Shown: positions 7,411 through 16,100 of the stretch, piece by piece | How the letters are laid out: every line of letters starts with the position of its first letter | Numbering within the stretch: position 1 is the first letter of the stretch | Assembly: GCA_041906305.1 (NCBI GenBank) | Contig: JAYRJL010000008.1 | Location: 62,001-126,000 of the forward strand | DNA from: SHVZ01 sp041906305 | GTDB taxonomy: Bacteria; Pseudomonadota; Alphaproteobacteria; SHVZ01 | Length of the DNA stretch: 64,000 bases | Direction of reading: 5' to 3' | Notes under the pieces: generated by a model | What the model was told of the DNA's origin: nothing | What the model saw: the letters and a program-made list of their open reading frames with translations, nothing else | Database searches by the model: none | Made by a program: the position numbers and the translations under genes

Positions 7411-8676
7411 ATGCGCATCGAGATTCTCTGCACCGGCGACGAGGTGCTGACCGGCAAGATCGTCAACTCGAACTTCAGCTACATGAGCCAGAAGCTCGAG
7501 GATGTCGGGCTCTCGGTCGTCTGGGGCACCACGGTCGGCGACGACCGCGAGCGGCTGCTGGAGGCCTTCAAGCTGGCTTCGACCCGCGCCGACGCGGTGA
7601 TCGTCAACGGCGGCCTCGGGCCGACGGTCGACGACCTCTCGCAGGAGATCGCGGCCAAGGCGGCCGGCGTCGACCTCGTGCTGAACGAGGAGTGGCTGAA
7701 GAAGATGGAGGAGTTCTTCACCCGCCGCTCGCGCGTGATGCCGCCCAACAACAGGAAGCAGGCGATGCTGCCGGCGACGGCAGAGATCCTCGACAACCCG
7801 ATCGGCACCGCCTGCGGCTTCGCCGTCGACATCGGCAAGGCGCGCTTCTTCTTCACGCCCGGCGTGCCGCGCGAGCTACGCCGCATGCTGGAGGAGCAGA
7901 TCGTGCCGCGCCTGCTGGCCAAGGCCGGCCGCTCGGTCACGATCCATCTCAAGCGCTTCCACTCCTACGGGCTCGGCGAGTCGCATGTCGACACGCTGCT
8001 CACCGGCATCGAGGAGATGTCGCCCGACGGCAGCATCAAGCTGGGATTCCGCGCCCACTACCCGCAGCTCGAGACCAAGCTTCTGGTCCGCGGCAGCGAC
8101 ATGGACGACGTGCGGAAGAAGCTGGCCCCGGTCGAAGCGGAGGTGAGGAAGCGCGTCGGCAACTTCATCCTCGCCGAGGACGACCAGACGCTCGAAGGCG
8201 TGGTGCTGAAGGCGCTGATCGACCGCCGCCGCACGCTGGCGATCGCAGAGACCTTCACCGGCGGCCAGGTCGCGGCCCGCATCTCGCATCTCGCCGGCGC
8301 CGAGGATGTGTTCAAGCGCGGCATCGTCTCGCGCGACCTCGCCCAGGTCCGCAGCAGCGTCGGGCTCGAGGAAAAGGGCGGCCCCGCGACCGTCGACGCC
8401 GCCGCCGACATCGCCAACGCGTTCCGCGAGAAATCGGGCGCCAGCCACGCGCTCGCCGTCCTGGTCGACCTCGACGAAGGCACCGACCGCGTCGAGCTCG
8501 GCGGAACGATCTGCATCGCGATCTCGACGGCGGCCGAGACCGTCACGCGCCACGCCCGCTTGCTCGGCGGCCGCGAATGGGTGCGCCTAGGCGCGGTGGA
8601 AATGGGCCTCGACTGCCTCCGGCGCTTCCTGCAGGGCCTGCCGGTCGACGAGAAGATCGACTTCGAGAAGAAGTAA
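7411..8676 (+). CDS. CinA-family protein with degenerate C-terminal deamidase domain
   Basis: 421 residues: an N-terminal COG1058/MoCF-like domain (about 1-170) and a C-terminal CinA/PncC domain (about 270-415). The first domain is well kept: ILCTGDEVLTGKIVNSN, TTVGDD, NGGLGPTVDDLSQEI, and FFFTPGVPREL. PncC-type NMN deamidases normally carry AESCTGG, a VVSYSN..K segment and a TGIAGPGG loop. Here the matching places read AETFTGG, IVSRDLAQVR and AVLVDLDEGTD. The expected catalytic Ser and Lys appear lost, so NMN deamidase activity is doubtful. The ATG at 7411 gives the typical N-terminus. Confidence 0.88.
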   Translation: MRIEILCTGDEVLTGKIVNSNFSYMSQKLEDVGLSVVWGTTVGDDRERLLEAFKLASTRADAVIVNGGLGPTVDDLSQEIAAKAAGVDLVLNEEWLKKMEEFFTRRSRVMPPNNRKQAMLPATAEILDNPIGTACGFAVDIGKARFFFTPGVPRELRRMLEEQIVPRLLAKAGRSVTIHLKRFHSYGLGESHVDTLLTGIEEMSPDGSIKLGFRAHYPQLETKLLVRGSDMDDVRKKLAPVEAEVRKRVGNFILAEDDQTLEGVVLKALIDRRRTLAIAETFTGGQVAARISHLAGAEDVFKRGIVSRDLAQVRSSVGLEEKGGPATVDAAADIANAFREKSGASHALAVLVDLDEGTDRVELGGTICIAISTAAETVTRHARLLGGREWVRLGAVEMGLDCLRRFLQGLPVDEKIDFEKK

Positions 8677-8683
8677 GGGGAGC

Positions 8684-8780
8684 GCCCCCACCCTACCCCT
8701 CCCCCGCGTACGACGCGAGGGAGGGAACTCGAGTCGAGTCCCCTCCCTCGGCGAAGCCGGGGGAGGGTTAGGGTGGGGGC
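8684..8780. repeat. GC-rich palindromic intergenic repeat, full copy
   Basis: A long imperfect inverted repeat fills the gap between the convergent cinA-like and Ldh genes. The outer arms are GCCCCCACCCTA.CCC and GGGTTAGGGTGGGGGC. Inner arms CCCTCCC/GGGAGGG flank a GACTCGAGTC-type centre. The same arms recur at 18350-18392, 18478-18517 and 44841-44936. It could fold into a cruciform or act as a bidirectional terminator. Confidence 0.8.
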
Positions 8781-8786
8781 TCTTCC

Positions 8787-9869
8787 TTAAATCCCCGCTG
8801 CCTGGATCCGCCGCTCGTCTAGACCGAGCTGGCGGGCGGTGGTCACCAGCGACTGCCAGATCTCGTCGGGCAGCGGCACGCCGTTCTTGAGGCGGTCGGC
8901 GCGCATGCGGGCCTCGGGCTCGCCCGGCACCAGCACTTCCTCGCCCGGCACCGGCTTAGCGGTCTTCACCCAGTCGACGAAACGCGCGAGGTCGGGCGAG
9001 AGGAAGTTCGAGGGATCGACGATCTTCGGATCGACATAGAAGGACAGCATGCCGTTGGCGAAGCGTCGGCCGGGCGTCGCCGCGCCCGTGCCCGTGAGCG
9101 CGCCGCCCAGCACCTCGCACATGAAGGCGAGGCCCGAGCCCTTGTGGTCGCCGAAAGCGCGGATCGCGCCGGTGCCCTGCTTGTAGTCGCGGCCGGGCCA
9201 GGAATCGTACTCGCCGTAGAGGAGATGCGGGTCGCCGCTCATCTTCCCGTCAGGACCTATCAGCGCGTGGTCCGGCACCTTCTTCCCGCCCTTGCTTGCG
9301 ACCAGCACCTTGCCCTCGGCGACGACCGAGGTGGCGAAGTCGAGGATCAGGGGCGACTGGCCCGGACGCGGAACGCCGACGCAGTAAGGTGCGGTCGAGA
9401 AGCGCCTCTCGGTCGCGTTGAACGGCGCCACAAGGATCGAGCCCGCGGCGTTGACGAAGTGGACCGAGACGAGGCCGGCAGCTGCCGCCATCTCCGCCCA
9501 GTCGCCGACGCGGCCGATATGGCCCGAGTTGCGGAGCGCGACGGCGGAAAGCCCCATCGCCTTGCACTTGTCGATGCCCATCTGGACGGCCTGCGGCGCC
9601 GCCGTCTGGCCGAAGCCGTAGCGCGCGTCGACCACCGCCAGTACCGGCGTCTCGACCGCCACCTCGACCTTCTGGTCGGCGACGATGAGGCCATCGTTCT
9701 TCATCTGCACGTAGCGCGGCACGCGCACGACGCCGTGGCTGTCATGGCCGGTCAGGTTCGCCTGCACCAGGTACTTGCCGACGCGCGCGCCTTCGGCCGC
9801 CGAGCAGCCGGCCTTGACGAAGATGTCGCGCACGAACTCCTCGAGCGCGCTCGCCTTCACCGTCACCAT
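8787..9869 (-). CDS. Ldh-family NAD(P)-dependent oxidoreductase
   Basis: 360 residues of the malate/L-lactate/ureidoglycolate dehydrogenase (type 2 Ldh, YlbC/YiaK) family, which reduces 2-oxo acids with NAD(P)H. Motifs seen are the catalytic HDSHGVVRVPRY (about 45-56), VAVVDARYGFGQ, ALRNSGHIGRVGDWAEMAA, PLILDFATSVVAEGK and the C-terminal GDHKGSGLAFMCEVLGGAL. The substrate cannot be assigned. An upstream in-frame start at 9959 would run into kup, so the ATG at 9869, 13 bases after the kup stop, is preferred. It is probably co-transcribed with kup, though no functional link is known. Confidence 0.9.
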   Translation of the reverse strand: MVTVKASALEEFVRDIFVKAGCSAAEGARVGKYLVQANLTGHDSHGVVRVPRYVQMKNDGLIVADQKVEVAVETPVLAVVDARYGFGQTAAPQAVQMGIDKCKAMGLSAVALRNSGHIGRVGDWAEMAAAAGLVSVHFVNAAGSILVAPFNATERRFSTAPYCVGVPRPGQSPLILDFATSVVAEGKVLVASKGGKKVPDHALIGPDGKMSGDPHLLYGEYDSWPGRDYKQGTGAIRAFGDHKGSGLAFMCEVLGGALTGTGAATPGRRFANGMLSFYVDPKIVDPSNFLSPDLARFVDWVKTAKPVPGEEVLVPGEPEARMRADRLKNGVPLPDEIWQSLVTTARQLGLDERRIQAAGI

Positions 9870-9882
9870 GCAAGCTTCCCCG

Positions 9883-11769
9883 CTAGATCTCGACCGTGGT
9901 GCCGACCTCGACGACACGGTCGGGCGGCAGCTTGAAGAAGTCCATCGCGCTGGTCGCATTGCGCGACATCCAGGCGAACAGCGCCTCGCGCCAGAGCGGC
10001 ATGCCCGGGCGGATCGACGGCTTGATCGCCTCGCGGCTGAGGAAGAAGGACGTCTCGAACAGCTCGATGGGCAGTCCCTTGGCCGCGCCCAGCTTGAGCG
10101 CGTTCGGCACGTCGGCGATGTCCATGAAGCCGAAATGCACCACCACGCGCCAGAAGCCGGAGCCCATCTCCCGGATCTCCAGCCGCTCGCCTTCCGGCCA
10201 AGTCGGAATGTCCGCGGTCACCACGGTCAGCATGATGTTGCGTTCGTGCAGGACCTTGTTGTGCTTCAGATTATGAAGCAAGGCATGCGGCACGGTGTCG
10301 ACCGAGCCGGTCATGTAGATCGCGGTGCCCGACACGCGATGCACGGACTTCTTGCTCGACCGGAGGAACACGTCCATCGGGATCGTGTCCTCGCGCAGCC
10401 TGGCGAAGAGGAGCTGGCGGCCGCGCTTCCACGTGGTCAGCAGCACGAAGAAGGCGAGGCCGATGCCGAGCGGGAACCAGCCGCCGTCCGGGATCTTCAC
10501 CAGGTTCGCGCCGAGATAGGCCAGGTCGACCACCAGGAACGCGCCGAACAGCGCGATCGAGGCGCCGAGCGACCACTTCGCCACGCGGCGGGCGAAGAGG
10601 AAGGCGAGCAGCGTGTCGATCGTCATCGTGCCGGTGACGGCGATGCCGTAGGCGGCGGCGAGATTGCTGGTCGAGCCGAAGCCCAGCACCAGGATCACGA
10701 CGAAGACGGCGAGGATCCAGTTCACGAACGGGATGTAGATCTGGCCGATCTCGGACGAGGAGGTGTGCGATATCCGCATGCGCGGCAAAAGGCCCAGCTG
10801 GATCGCCTGCTGCGTGACCGAGAAGGCGCCCGAGATGACCGCCTGCGAGGCGATTACCGCCGCCATCGTCGACAGCACGATCATCGGGATCAGCGCCCAG
10901 TCGGGCGCCAGGCTGTAGAACGGGTTGACCACGGCCTCGGGCTCGTCGAGCAGCAGCGCGCCCTGGCCCATGTAGTTCAGCATCAGTGCCGGCAGCACGA
11001 AGAAGAACCAGGTCCGGCGGATCGGCTCGCGCCCGAAATGGCCCATGTCCGCATAGAGCGCCTCGGCGCCGGTGACGGCGAGCACGACGGTGCCGAGCGT
11101 GAGGAACGCCCGAAGCCGGTCGGTCAGGAAGAAGTCGATCGCGTAGGTCGGGCTCAGTGCGAACAGGATCGAGGGATTCTTCGCGATCGCGATGACGCCG
11201 AGGACCGCCAGCGTCACGAACCACAGCACCATGATCGGGCCGAACAGGCGGCCGACGCTGGTGGTGCCCCGGCGCTGGATGACGAAGAGCCCGGCCAGGA
11301 TCGCGACCGTCATCGGGACGATATAGGCCTCGAGCTTCGGCGCGGCGAGCGTCAGGCCTTCGAGCGCGCCCAGCACCGACATCGCCGGCGTGATCATGCT
11401 GTCGCCGTAGAACAGCGCCGCGGCGAAGACGCCCAGCACCAGGACGAAGAACGAGGTCCGCGTCCCCTGCACCGACCGGCTCACCAGCGCCAGCAGCGCC
11501 AAGCTGCCGCCCTCGCCCTTGTTGTCGGCGCGCATGATGATCATCACGTACTTGATCGAGACCAGCAGCGTGACCGACCAGAACACCAGCGACAGCACGC
11601 CGTAGACATGGGCCGCCGTCAGCTCGACCGAGTGCGCGCCGAGGAAGCTCTCCTTCATCGCGTAGAGCGGGCTGGTTCCGATGTCGCCATAGACGACGCC
11701 GATGGCGCCGAGCATCAGACGGGCGAAGGAGGCGTGGTTGCCCGCGGACGGGGCATTGGCGTGCGACAC
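9883..11769 (-). CDS. kup: Low-affinity potassium transporter Kup
   Basis: About 628 residues. A KUP/HAK-type K+:H+ symporter with roughly 12 membrane segments in the first 430 residues and a cytoplasmic C-terminal domain. Signature stretches are LGAIGVVYGDIGTSPLYAMKE, ALFYGDSMITPAMSVLGALEG, LGTVVLAVTGAEALYADMGHFG and NYMGQGALLL. The start is uncertain: the frame is open to a TTG at 11796, while a GTG at 11769 fits the family N-terminus better. Neither has a strong ribosome binding site. A hairpin at 11804-11828 lies just upstream, so it may sit in the kup leader. Confidence 0.94.
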   Translation of the reverse strand: MSHANAPSAGNHASFARLMLGAIGVVYGDIGTSPLYAMKESFLGAHSVELTAAHVYGVLSLVFWSVTLLVSIKYVMIIMRADNKGEGGSLALLALVSRSVQGTRTSFFVLVLGVFAAALFYGDSMITPAMSVLGALEGLTLAAPKLEAYIVPMTVAILAGLFVIQRRGTTSVGRLFGPIMVLWFVTLAVLGVIAIAKNPSILFALSPTYAIDFFLTDRLRAFLTLGTVVLAVTGAEALYADMGHFGREPIRRTWFFFVLPALMLNYMGQGALLLDEPEAVVNPFYSLAPDWALIPMIVLSTMAAVIASQAVISGAFSVTQQAIQLGLLPRMRISHTSSSEIGQIYIPFVNWILAVFVVILVLGFGSTSNLAAAYGIAVTGTMTIDTLLAFLFARRVAKWSLGASIALFGAFLVVDLAYLGANLVKIPDGGWFPLGIGLAFFVLLTTWKRGRQLLFARLREDTIPMDVFLRSSKKSVHRVSGTAIYMTGSVDTVPHALLHNLKHNKVLHERNIMLTVVTADIPTWPEGERLEIREMGSGFWRVVVHFGFMDIADVPNALKLGAAKGLPIELFETSFFLSREAIKPSIRPGMPLWREALFAWMSRNATSAMDFFKLPPDRVVEVGTTVEI

Positions 11770-11803
11770 GTACAGCTCGTATCTGGTTTCGCCCAATCGA
11801 AAG

Positions 11804-11828
11804 ACCCGTCGGACGCAGCCCGACGGGT
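11804..11828 (-). terminator. Hairpin between ilvD-like gene and kup
   Basis: A perfect 9-bp stem (ACCCGTCGG with CCGACGGGT) and a 7-base loop lies about 85 bases past the IlvD/Edd stop and just before kup. On the minus strand it is followed by CTTTC, a short pyrimidine tract. Termination of the dehydratase transcript is likely. A leader role for kup is an alternative. Confidence 0.55.
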
Positions 11829-11912
11829 TTGAAACGCTCCTTTACCTCATCTCGCTCCTGCCGCCCATCGCCCTGAAGGATGGAGAACGAAGAGTGACCA
11901 AGAGATTAAGAA

Positions 11913-13616
11913 TCAGGAACGGTCCGGCTTCGCCCTGAGGAAATCGAAGTCGCAGCCCTGGTCGGCCTGGGTGATCTCGCGCGCATAGAGGCGGTCGTAG
12001 CCGCGACCGGGCGCCGGCGGCCCCGGCAGCGGCCGGCGGGCCAGCTCCTCGTCCGGGACCATCAGGTCGATCCGCCGGTCCTTGACCGAGAGCCGGATGC
12101 GGTCGCCCGACCGAACCCTCGCCAGCGGCCCGCCCGAGGCGGCGTCCGGGGTCACGTGCAGGACCACGGTGCCGAAGGCGGTGCCGCTCATGCGCGCGTC
12201 CGAGATCCGGACCATGTCCTTCACGCCGGCCTTGGCGAGCTTGGAGGGGATCGGCAGGTAGCCCGCCTCCGGCATGCAGGAGGCCGATGTCGGGCCCGCG
12301 CCCTTCATGACCAGGAAGTCGTCGGGCGTCACGTCGAGCGCGGGATCGTCGATGCGCCGCGCGAGATCCTCGAGCCCGTCGAACACGACGGCCCTGCCCT
12401 CGCGCTCGAACAGGCGCGCATCGGCGGCCGAACGCTTCAGGATCGCGCCCCGCGGCGCCAGCGAGCCGAACAGCGCGACGAGGCCGCCATAGGGCAGGTA
12501 CGGGTCGCTCAGCGGGCGGACGACCTTGCGGTCGACCCAGGCATCGGGCTGGTCGAGGCGCTGGCCCAGCGTCTCGCCGGTGACGGTGAGGCAGTCGAGA
12601 TGCAGCAGCGGCTTGAGCTCACGCAGCACCGCGCCGACGCCGCCGGCCTCGAACAGGTTCTCCATGTAGTGCTGGCCGGTGGGCTTGAGGTCGACGATCA
12701 CCGGCGTGCGGTCGGAGAGCTCGTTCAACCGCTTGAGGTCGAGCTGGATGCCGACGCGGCCCGCGATTGCGGCGAGATGCAGCACCGCGTTGGTCGATCC
12801 GCCGACCGCGAGCAGCACGGTCAGGGCGTTCTCGACCGATTTCGGCGTGATCAGCTTGTCGGGCGTGAGGCCGCGCCGCGCCGCTTCGAGCGCCGCCACG
12901 CCGGATGCCTCGCCGGCACGAAGCCGGTCGGCATGCACGGCCGGGATCGCCGCGGTGCCCGGCAGCGCCAGGCCCAGGGTCTCGGCGATCGTCGCCATGG
13001 TCGAGGCGGTTCCCATCACCGCGCAGGTGCCGGCGGTGGTGGCGAGCTGGCTCTCCACCTTGTGGATCTCGGCCTTGTCGATCTCGCCGGCGCGGTAGCG
13101 CCCCCAGAAGCGCCGGCAGTCGGTGCAGGCACCCAGCCGCTCGCCGCGATATCCCGAGGTCAGCATCGGCCCGGCGAGAAGCTGGATCGCGGGCTTGCCG
13201 GCCGACGCCAGCGCCATCAGCTGCGCCGGCACCGTCTTGTCGCAGCCGCCGACCGCGACCACCGCGTCCATCGGCTGCGCCTTGATCATCTCCTCGGTGT
13301 CGAGCGCCATCAGGTTCCGGAACTTGAGGCTGGTCGGCGTCAGGAACACCTCGCCCAGGGAGATCGTCGGGAAGACGACCGGCAAGCCGCCGGCGGCGAG
13401 CACGCCCCGCTTCACCGCCTCGATCAGCTCCGGCAGGTTCCGGTGGCAGTTGTTGTAGCCCGACGAGGTATCGACGATGCCGACCACCGGCCGGGCCAGC
13501 ATCGCCTCCGAGTAGCCCATCGAGCGGGCGAAGGACCGGCGGAGATAAAGGGCGAAATCCAGGTCGCCATAGTTGGTCAGGCCGCGGCCCAGGCCCTTCA
13601 TGGTCTCGTCGGTCAT
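11913..13616 (-). CDS. IlvD/Edd-family sugar-acid dehydratase
   Basis: 567 residues of the Fe-S dehydratase family. The three expected cluster cysteines are at about 57 (SGYNNCH), 125 (VGGCDKTVP) and 198 (GTCAVMGTAST), in the spacing of the [2Fe-2S] L-arabonate/D-xylonate dehydratase branch. The CTDCRRFWGRYRAGEI segment also fits that branch better than true IlvD. It dehydrates 2,3-dihydroxy acids to 2-keto-3-deoxy acids. No sugar-catabolic neighbours are present, so the substrate is open. The ATG at 13616 follows GAGGGCGAG. The far upstream in-frame extension overlaps cheZ and is rejected. Confidence 0.9.
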   Translation of the reverse strand: MTDETMKGLGRGLTNYGDLDFALYLRRSFARSMGYSEAMLARPVVGIVDTSSGYNNCHRNLPELIEAVKRGVLAAGGLPVVFPTISLGEVFLTPTSLKFRNLMALDTEEMIKAQPMDAVVAVGGCDKTVPAQLMALASAGKPAIQLLAGPMLTSGYRGERLGACTDCRRFWGRYRAGEIDKAEIHKVESQLATTAGTCAVMGTASTMATIAETLGLALPGTAAIPAVHADRLRAGEASGVAALEAARRGLTPDKLITPKSVENALTVLLAVGGSTNAVLHLAAIAGRVGIQLDLKRLNELSDRTPVIVDLKPTGQHYMENLFEAGGVGAVLRELKPLLHLDCLTVTGETLGQRLDQPDAWVDRKVVRPLSDPYLPYGGLVALFGSLAPRGAILKRSAADARLFEREGRAVVFDGLEDLARRIDDPALDVTPDDFLVMKGAGPTSASCMPEAGYLPIPSKLAKAGVKDMVRISDARMSGTAFGTVVLHVTPDAASGGPLARVRSGDRIRLSVKDRRIDLMVPDEELARRPLPGPPAPGRGYDRLYAREITQADQGCDFDFLRAKPDRS

Positions 13617-13676
13617 CTCGCCCTCTGCAGTCACCGTTAACCAATACCTTACTATTTCGCCGCTAGCCTTCGACCC

Positions 13677-13700
13677 TTCGCGCGCTTTGCGCGAAAGGGA
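13677..13700 (+). promoter_or_regulatory. Hairpin next to the cheZ ribosome binding site
   Basis: TTCGCGC and GCGCGAA form a perfect 7-bp stem around a GCTTT loop. The 5' flank CCC can pair with the GGG of AAAGGGA, the apparent ribosome binding site of cheZ. Pairing would partly hide that site, so translation control is possible. It could equally be an incidental GC palindrome. Confidence 0.4.
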
Positions 13701-13710
13701 GTGAGTGCGC

Positions 13711-14415
13711 ATGACTCGTTCGACCCGGCCGTTCACCGCCGAGCTCCAGCTCGCGCGCCGCGAGGGGCGCCCCATCGAGGCAGAGACGGTGATCGCGCAG
13801 GCGCCGGTCGCCGCCGCCGACCTTGGGCCGATCCTCTCCGCGATCCAGGGGCTCGACGGCAAGATCGAGCGCATGGTCGGAAGCGACCACCAGGAGATCG
13901 AGCGGATCCGCACCGAGATCAGCGATATCGCCGGGCGAATCCGCACCACCAAGGCCGAGATCGCCCAGCTCCGACATCCGCTCGCCAGCGACGACAAGCT
14001 GACCCAGGCCTCCAGCCAGCTCGGCGAGGTGGTGTCCGCGACCGAGGCCGCGACCAACGGGATCATGTCCGCCGCCGAGCAGATCGACGAGGCCGTCGCC
14101 GAGCTCAAGACGCTCGTCGCCGACGGCTACCAGATGGCGAAGGTCAACGACATCGCCGATCAGGTCGTCCGCATCTACGAAGCCTGCAATTTCCAGGACC
14201 TCACCGGCCAGCGCATCACCAAGGTGGTGCGGACGCTGGCCTTCATCGAGGAGCGCGTCGCCAACATGATGGCGATATGGGGCGAGGACGAGCTCAAGAC
14301 CATGCCGCTGCCGCCCTCGATCGAGAAGCGGGACGGCGACATGGCGCTCCACGGCCCGGCCGGCGACGAGGCCGGGAACGCGAGCCAGGCCGACATCGAC
14401 AAGCTGTTCGGCTAG
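13711..14415 (+). CDS. cheZ: Chemotaxis protein phosphatase CheZ
   Basis: 234 residues, mostly helical. The CheZ active-site helix is clear: YEACNFQDLTGQRITKVV at about 155-172, where the Gln of QDLTGQ inserts into the CheY-P site for dephosphorylation. The C-terminus QADIDKLFG resembles the short CheY-binding helix at the end of CheZ. The long helical hairpin (about 45-150) matches the family fold. No other che gene is nearby. The ATG at 13711 follows AAAGGGA by 10 bases; a GTG two codons upstream is the alternative. Its stop shares CTAG with the opposing gene. Confidence 0.9.
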   Translation: MTRSTRPFTAELQLARREGRPIEAETVIAQAPVAAADLGPILSAIQGLDGKIERMVGSDHQEIERIRTEISDIAGRIRTTKAEIAQLRHPLASDDKLTQASSQLGEVVSATEAATNGIMSAAEQIDEAVAELKTLVADGYQMAKVNDIADQVVRIYEACNFQDLTGQRITKVVRTLAFIEERVANMMAIWGEDELKTMPLPPSIEKRDGDMALHGPAGDEAGNASQADIDKLFG

Positions 14416-15203
14416 CCCCGGTCCGCGTCGACCAGCTTCGCGACGGCGTCCTTCAGCAGCGCGTTGGTACCGAGCACCGGGCCGCCCTTGGTGAGCCCGT
14501 CGCCGACCAGGAAGTCGTTCGCCCAGCCGCCAGCCTCGTTCACCATCAGGATGCCGGCGAGGCAATCCCACGAATTGATGTGACGCTCGAAGTAGGCGTC
14601 GGTCCTGCCCGCCGCGACCGAGGCCAGGCCCAGCGCGCCCGAGGCGCAGCGGCGGAAGCTCGCGCCGGCTTCGAGGATGCGCAGCGCCGTGTCGGTATAG
14701 TCCTTGTTCGGCCGGCGCTTCGACCAGCCGAGCTCGACCGCGGCCTCGTCGATCTTCGCGGTCGACGTCACCTTCATCGGCACGCCGTCGAGCGTGGCTC
14801 CCCTTCCGAGGCGCGCGGCGAACATCTCGCGGCTCATCGGCTGGTAGATCGCGCCGAGCTGGATCTTGCCGTCCTCGACGAAGGCGATCGACACGCAGAA
14901 ATGCGCGATGCCGCGCGCGAAGTTGGCGGTCCCGTCTATGGGATCGATCACCCAGACGCGCCGGCCAGGCGTGCCGCCGGTCTCCTCGCCGAGGAAGGTG
15001 TCGCCCGGGAACGCGGCGCCGATCCGGCCGGTGATCAGGCGCTCGACGTCGCCATCGGCCTCGGTGATGAAGTCCTGCGGTCCCTTGAACTTCACGGTGA
15101 AGCTGGAGCGGTCGAGGAAACGGCGGCGGGCGAGCTCGCCCGCCTCTCGGGCGATGGCGAGAAGGGCGAGTTCACGCTGGTCGAGGTCGGTCATCGCTGT
15201 CAT
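14412..15203 (-). CDS. Inositol monophosphatase family protein
   Basis: 263 residues of the Mg2+-dependent IMPase/FIG superfamily. Metal- and phosphate-binding motifs are intact: FLGEETGG (about 69-76), WVIDPIDGTANFARG (about 82-96) and INSWDCLAGILMVNEAGG (about 207-224). Members hydrolyse inositol-1-phosphate, histidinol phosphate, PAP or similar substrates; sequence alone does not decide which. The ATG at 15203 overlaps the EamA stop in an ATGA junction. A second in-frame ATG three codons later is possible. It ends in CTAG shared with cheZ. Confidence 0.92.
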   Translation of the reverse strand: MTAMTDLDQRELALLAIAREAGELARRRFLDRSSFTVKFKGPQDFITEADGDVERLITGRIGAAFPGDTFLGEETGGTPGRRVWVIDPIDGTANFARGIAHFCVSIAFVEDGKIQLGAIYQPMSREMFAARLGRGATLDGVPMKVTSTAKIDEAAVELGWSKRRPNKDYTDTALRILEAGASFRRCASGALGLASVAAGRTDAYFERHINSWDCLAGILMVNEAGGWANDFLVGDGLTKGGPVLGTNALLKDAVAKLVDADRG

Positions 15204-16069
15204 CCGAATCTGAGGTTCATGGTCAAGAGTCCGATCACGACGAAAAGGGCGGCGACGATGCGCCGGCGCCCGAGGCTTTCGCGAAGGATGAAGGTGCCCA
15301 TCAGCGCGGCGAACAGCACCGACGTCTCGCGGATCGCCGCGACATGCGCCATCGAGCCGAGGCTCAAGGCCCAAATCGCGATGCCGTAGCCGAACGTGGC
15401 GAGCGTGCCGCCGGCAGCTCCCCGCCACCAATGCACGCGCAGGTGACGGACCACGCCCCAGCCCCGGAGCCGCAGCGCCACGAGAAGGACCCAGGGTCCC
15501 TCCATGATGTTGAGCCAGACGATGTAGGCGAGCGGATCCTCGGACGTGCGCGCGCCGATGCCGTCGGTCACGGTGTAGCCGGCGATCGTGACTCCGGTGA
15601 GCGCGGCGAAGACCGCCGCGCGGGTGTCGAGGCCGCGCGGCAGGCCGCGACCGAAGGCGACGCCCGCAAGACCGACCGATACCAGCAGGACGCCGATCGC
15701 TTCTCGGAACGAGAGGTGCTCCGAAAGCAGCGCGCCGGAGAAGACCGCGACCAGCAGTGGCCCCAGCCCTCGCGCGATCGGATAGACGAAGCTGAGATCC
15801 CCATGCGCGTAGGCCTGGAGCAGGAAGTAGTAATAGAAGCAGTGGATGAGCACCGAGGAGATCAGCCACGGCCAGGCTTCCGCCTTCGGGATCGCCACGA
15901 ACGGCGCGAAGAAGAGGCCGATCACCGATCCGACGCTCATGACCACGGCGAGCGTGACCAAGCGATCGCTGTTGTCTGACTTGACCAGCGCGTTCCAGGT
16001 GGCGTGGATCAGGGCCGCGGCCAGCACCGCGCCGATGACCAGCGGGTCGAGCTTGGTGGCGACGTTCAT
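15200..16069 (-). CDS. EamA/DMT-superfamily transporter
   Basis: 289 residues with about ten hydrophobic segments arranged as two EamA repeats (about 10-140 and 150-287). Typical positions include the HATWNALVKS start, FVYPIARGLGPLLVAVFSG at the end of the first repeat, and IWALSLGSMAHVAAIRETSVLFAALMG in the second. The family exports or imports small metabolites across the inner membrane; the substrate is unknown. The ATG at 16069 gives the compact N-terminus. It is translationally coupled to the IMPase gene. Confidence 0.9.
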   Translation of the reverse strand: MNVATKLDPLVIGAVLAAALIHATWNALVKSDNSDRLVTLAVVMSVGSVIGLFFAPFVAIPKAEAWPWLISSVLIHCFYYYFLLQAYAHGDLSFVYPIARGLGPLLVAVFSGALLSEHLSFREAIGVLLVSVGLAGVAFGRGLPRGLDTRAAVFAALTGVTIAGYTVTDGIGARTSEDPLAYIVWLNIMEGPWVLLVALRLRGWGVVRHLRVHWWRGAAGGTLATFGYGIAIWALSLGSMAHVAAIRETSVLFAALMGTFILRESLGRRRIVAALFVVIGLLTMNLRFG

Positions 16070-16100
16070 GTGGCCCCGGCGACGGCGGCCGGCGCGAAGG

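Noticed and set aside
8684..8780. CRISPR or tandem repeat array
   Set aside because: The repeat is one inverted structure per locus, not regularly spaced direct repeats with unique spacers.
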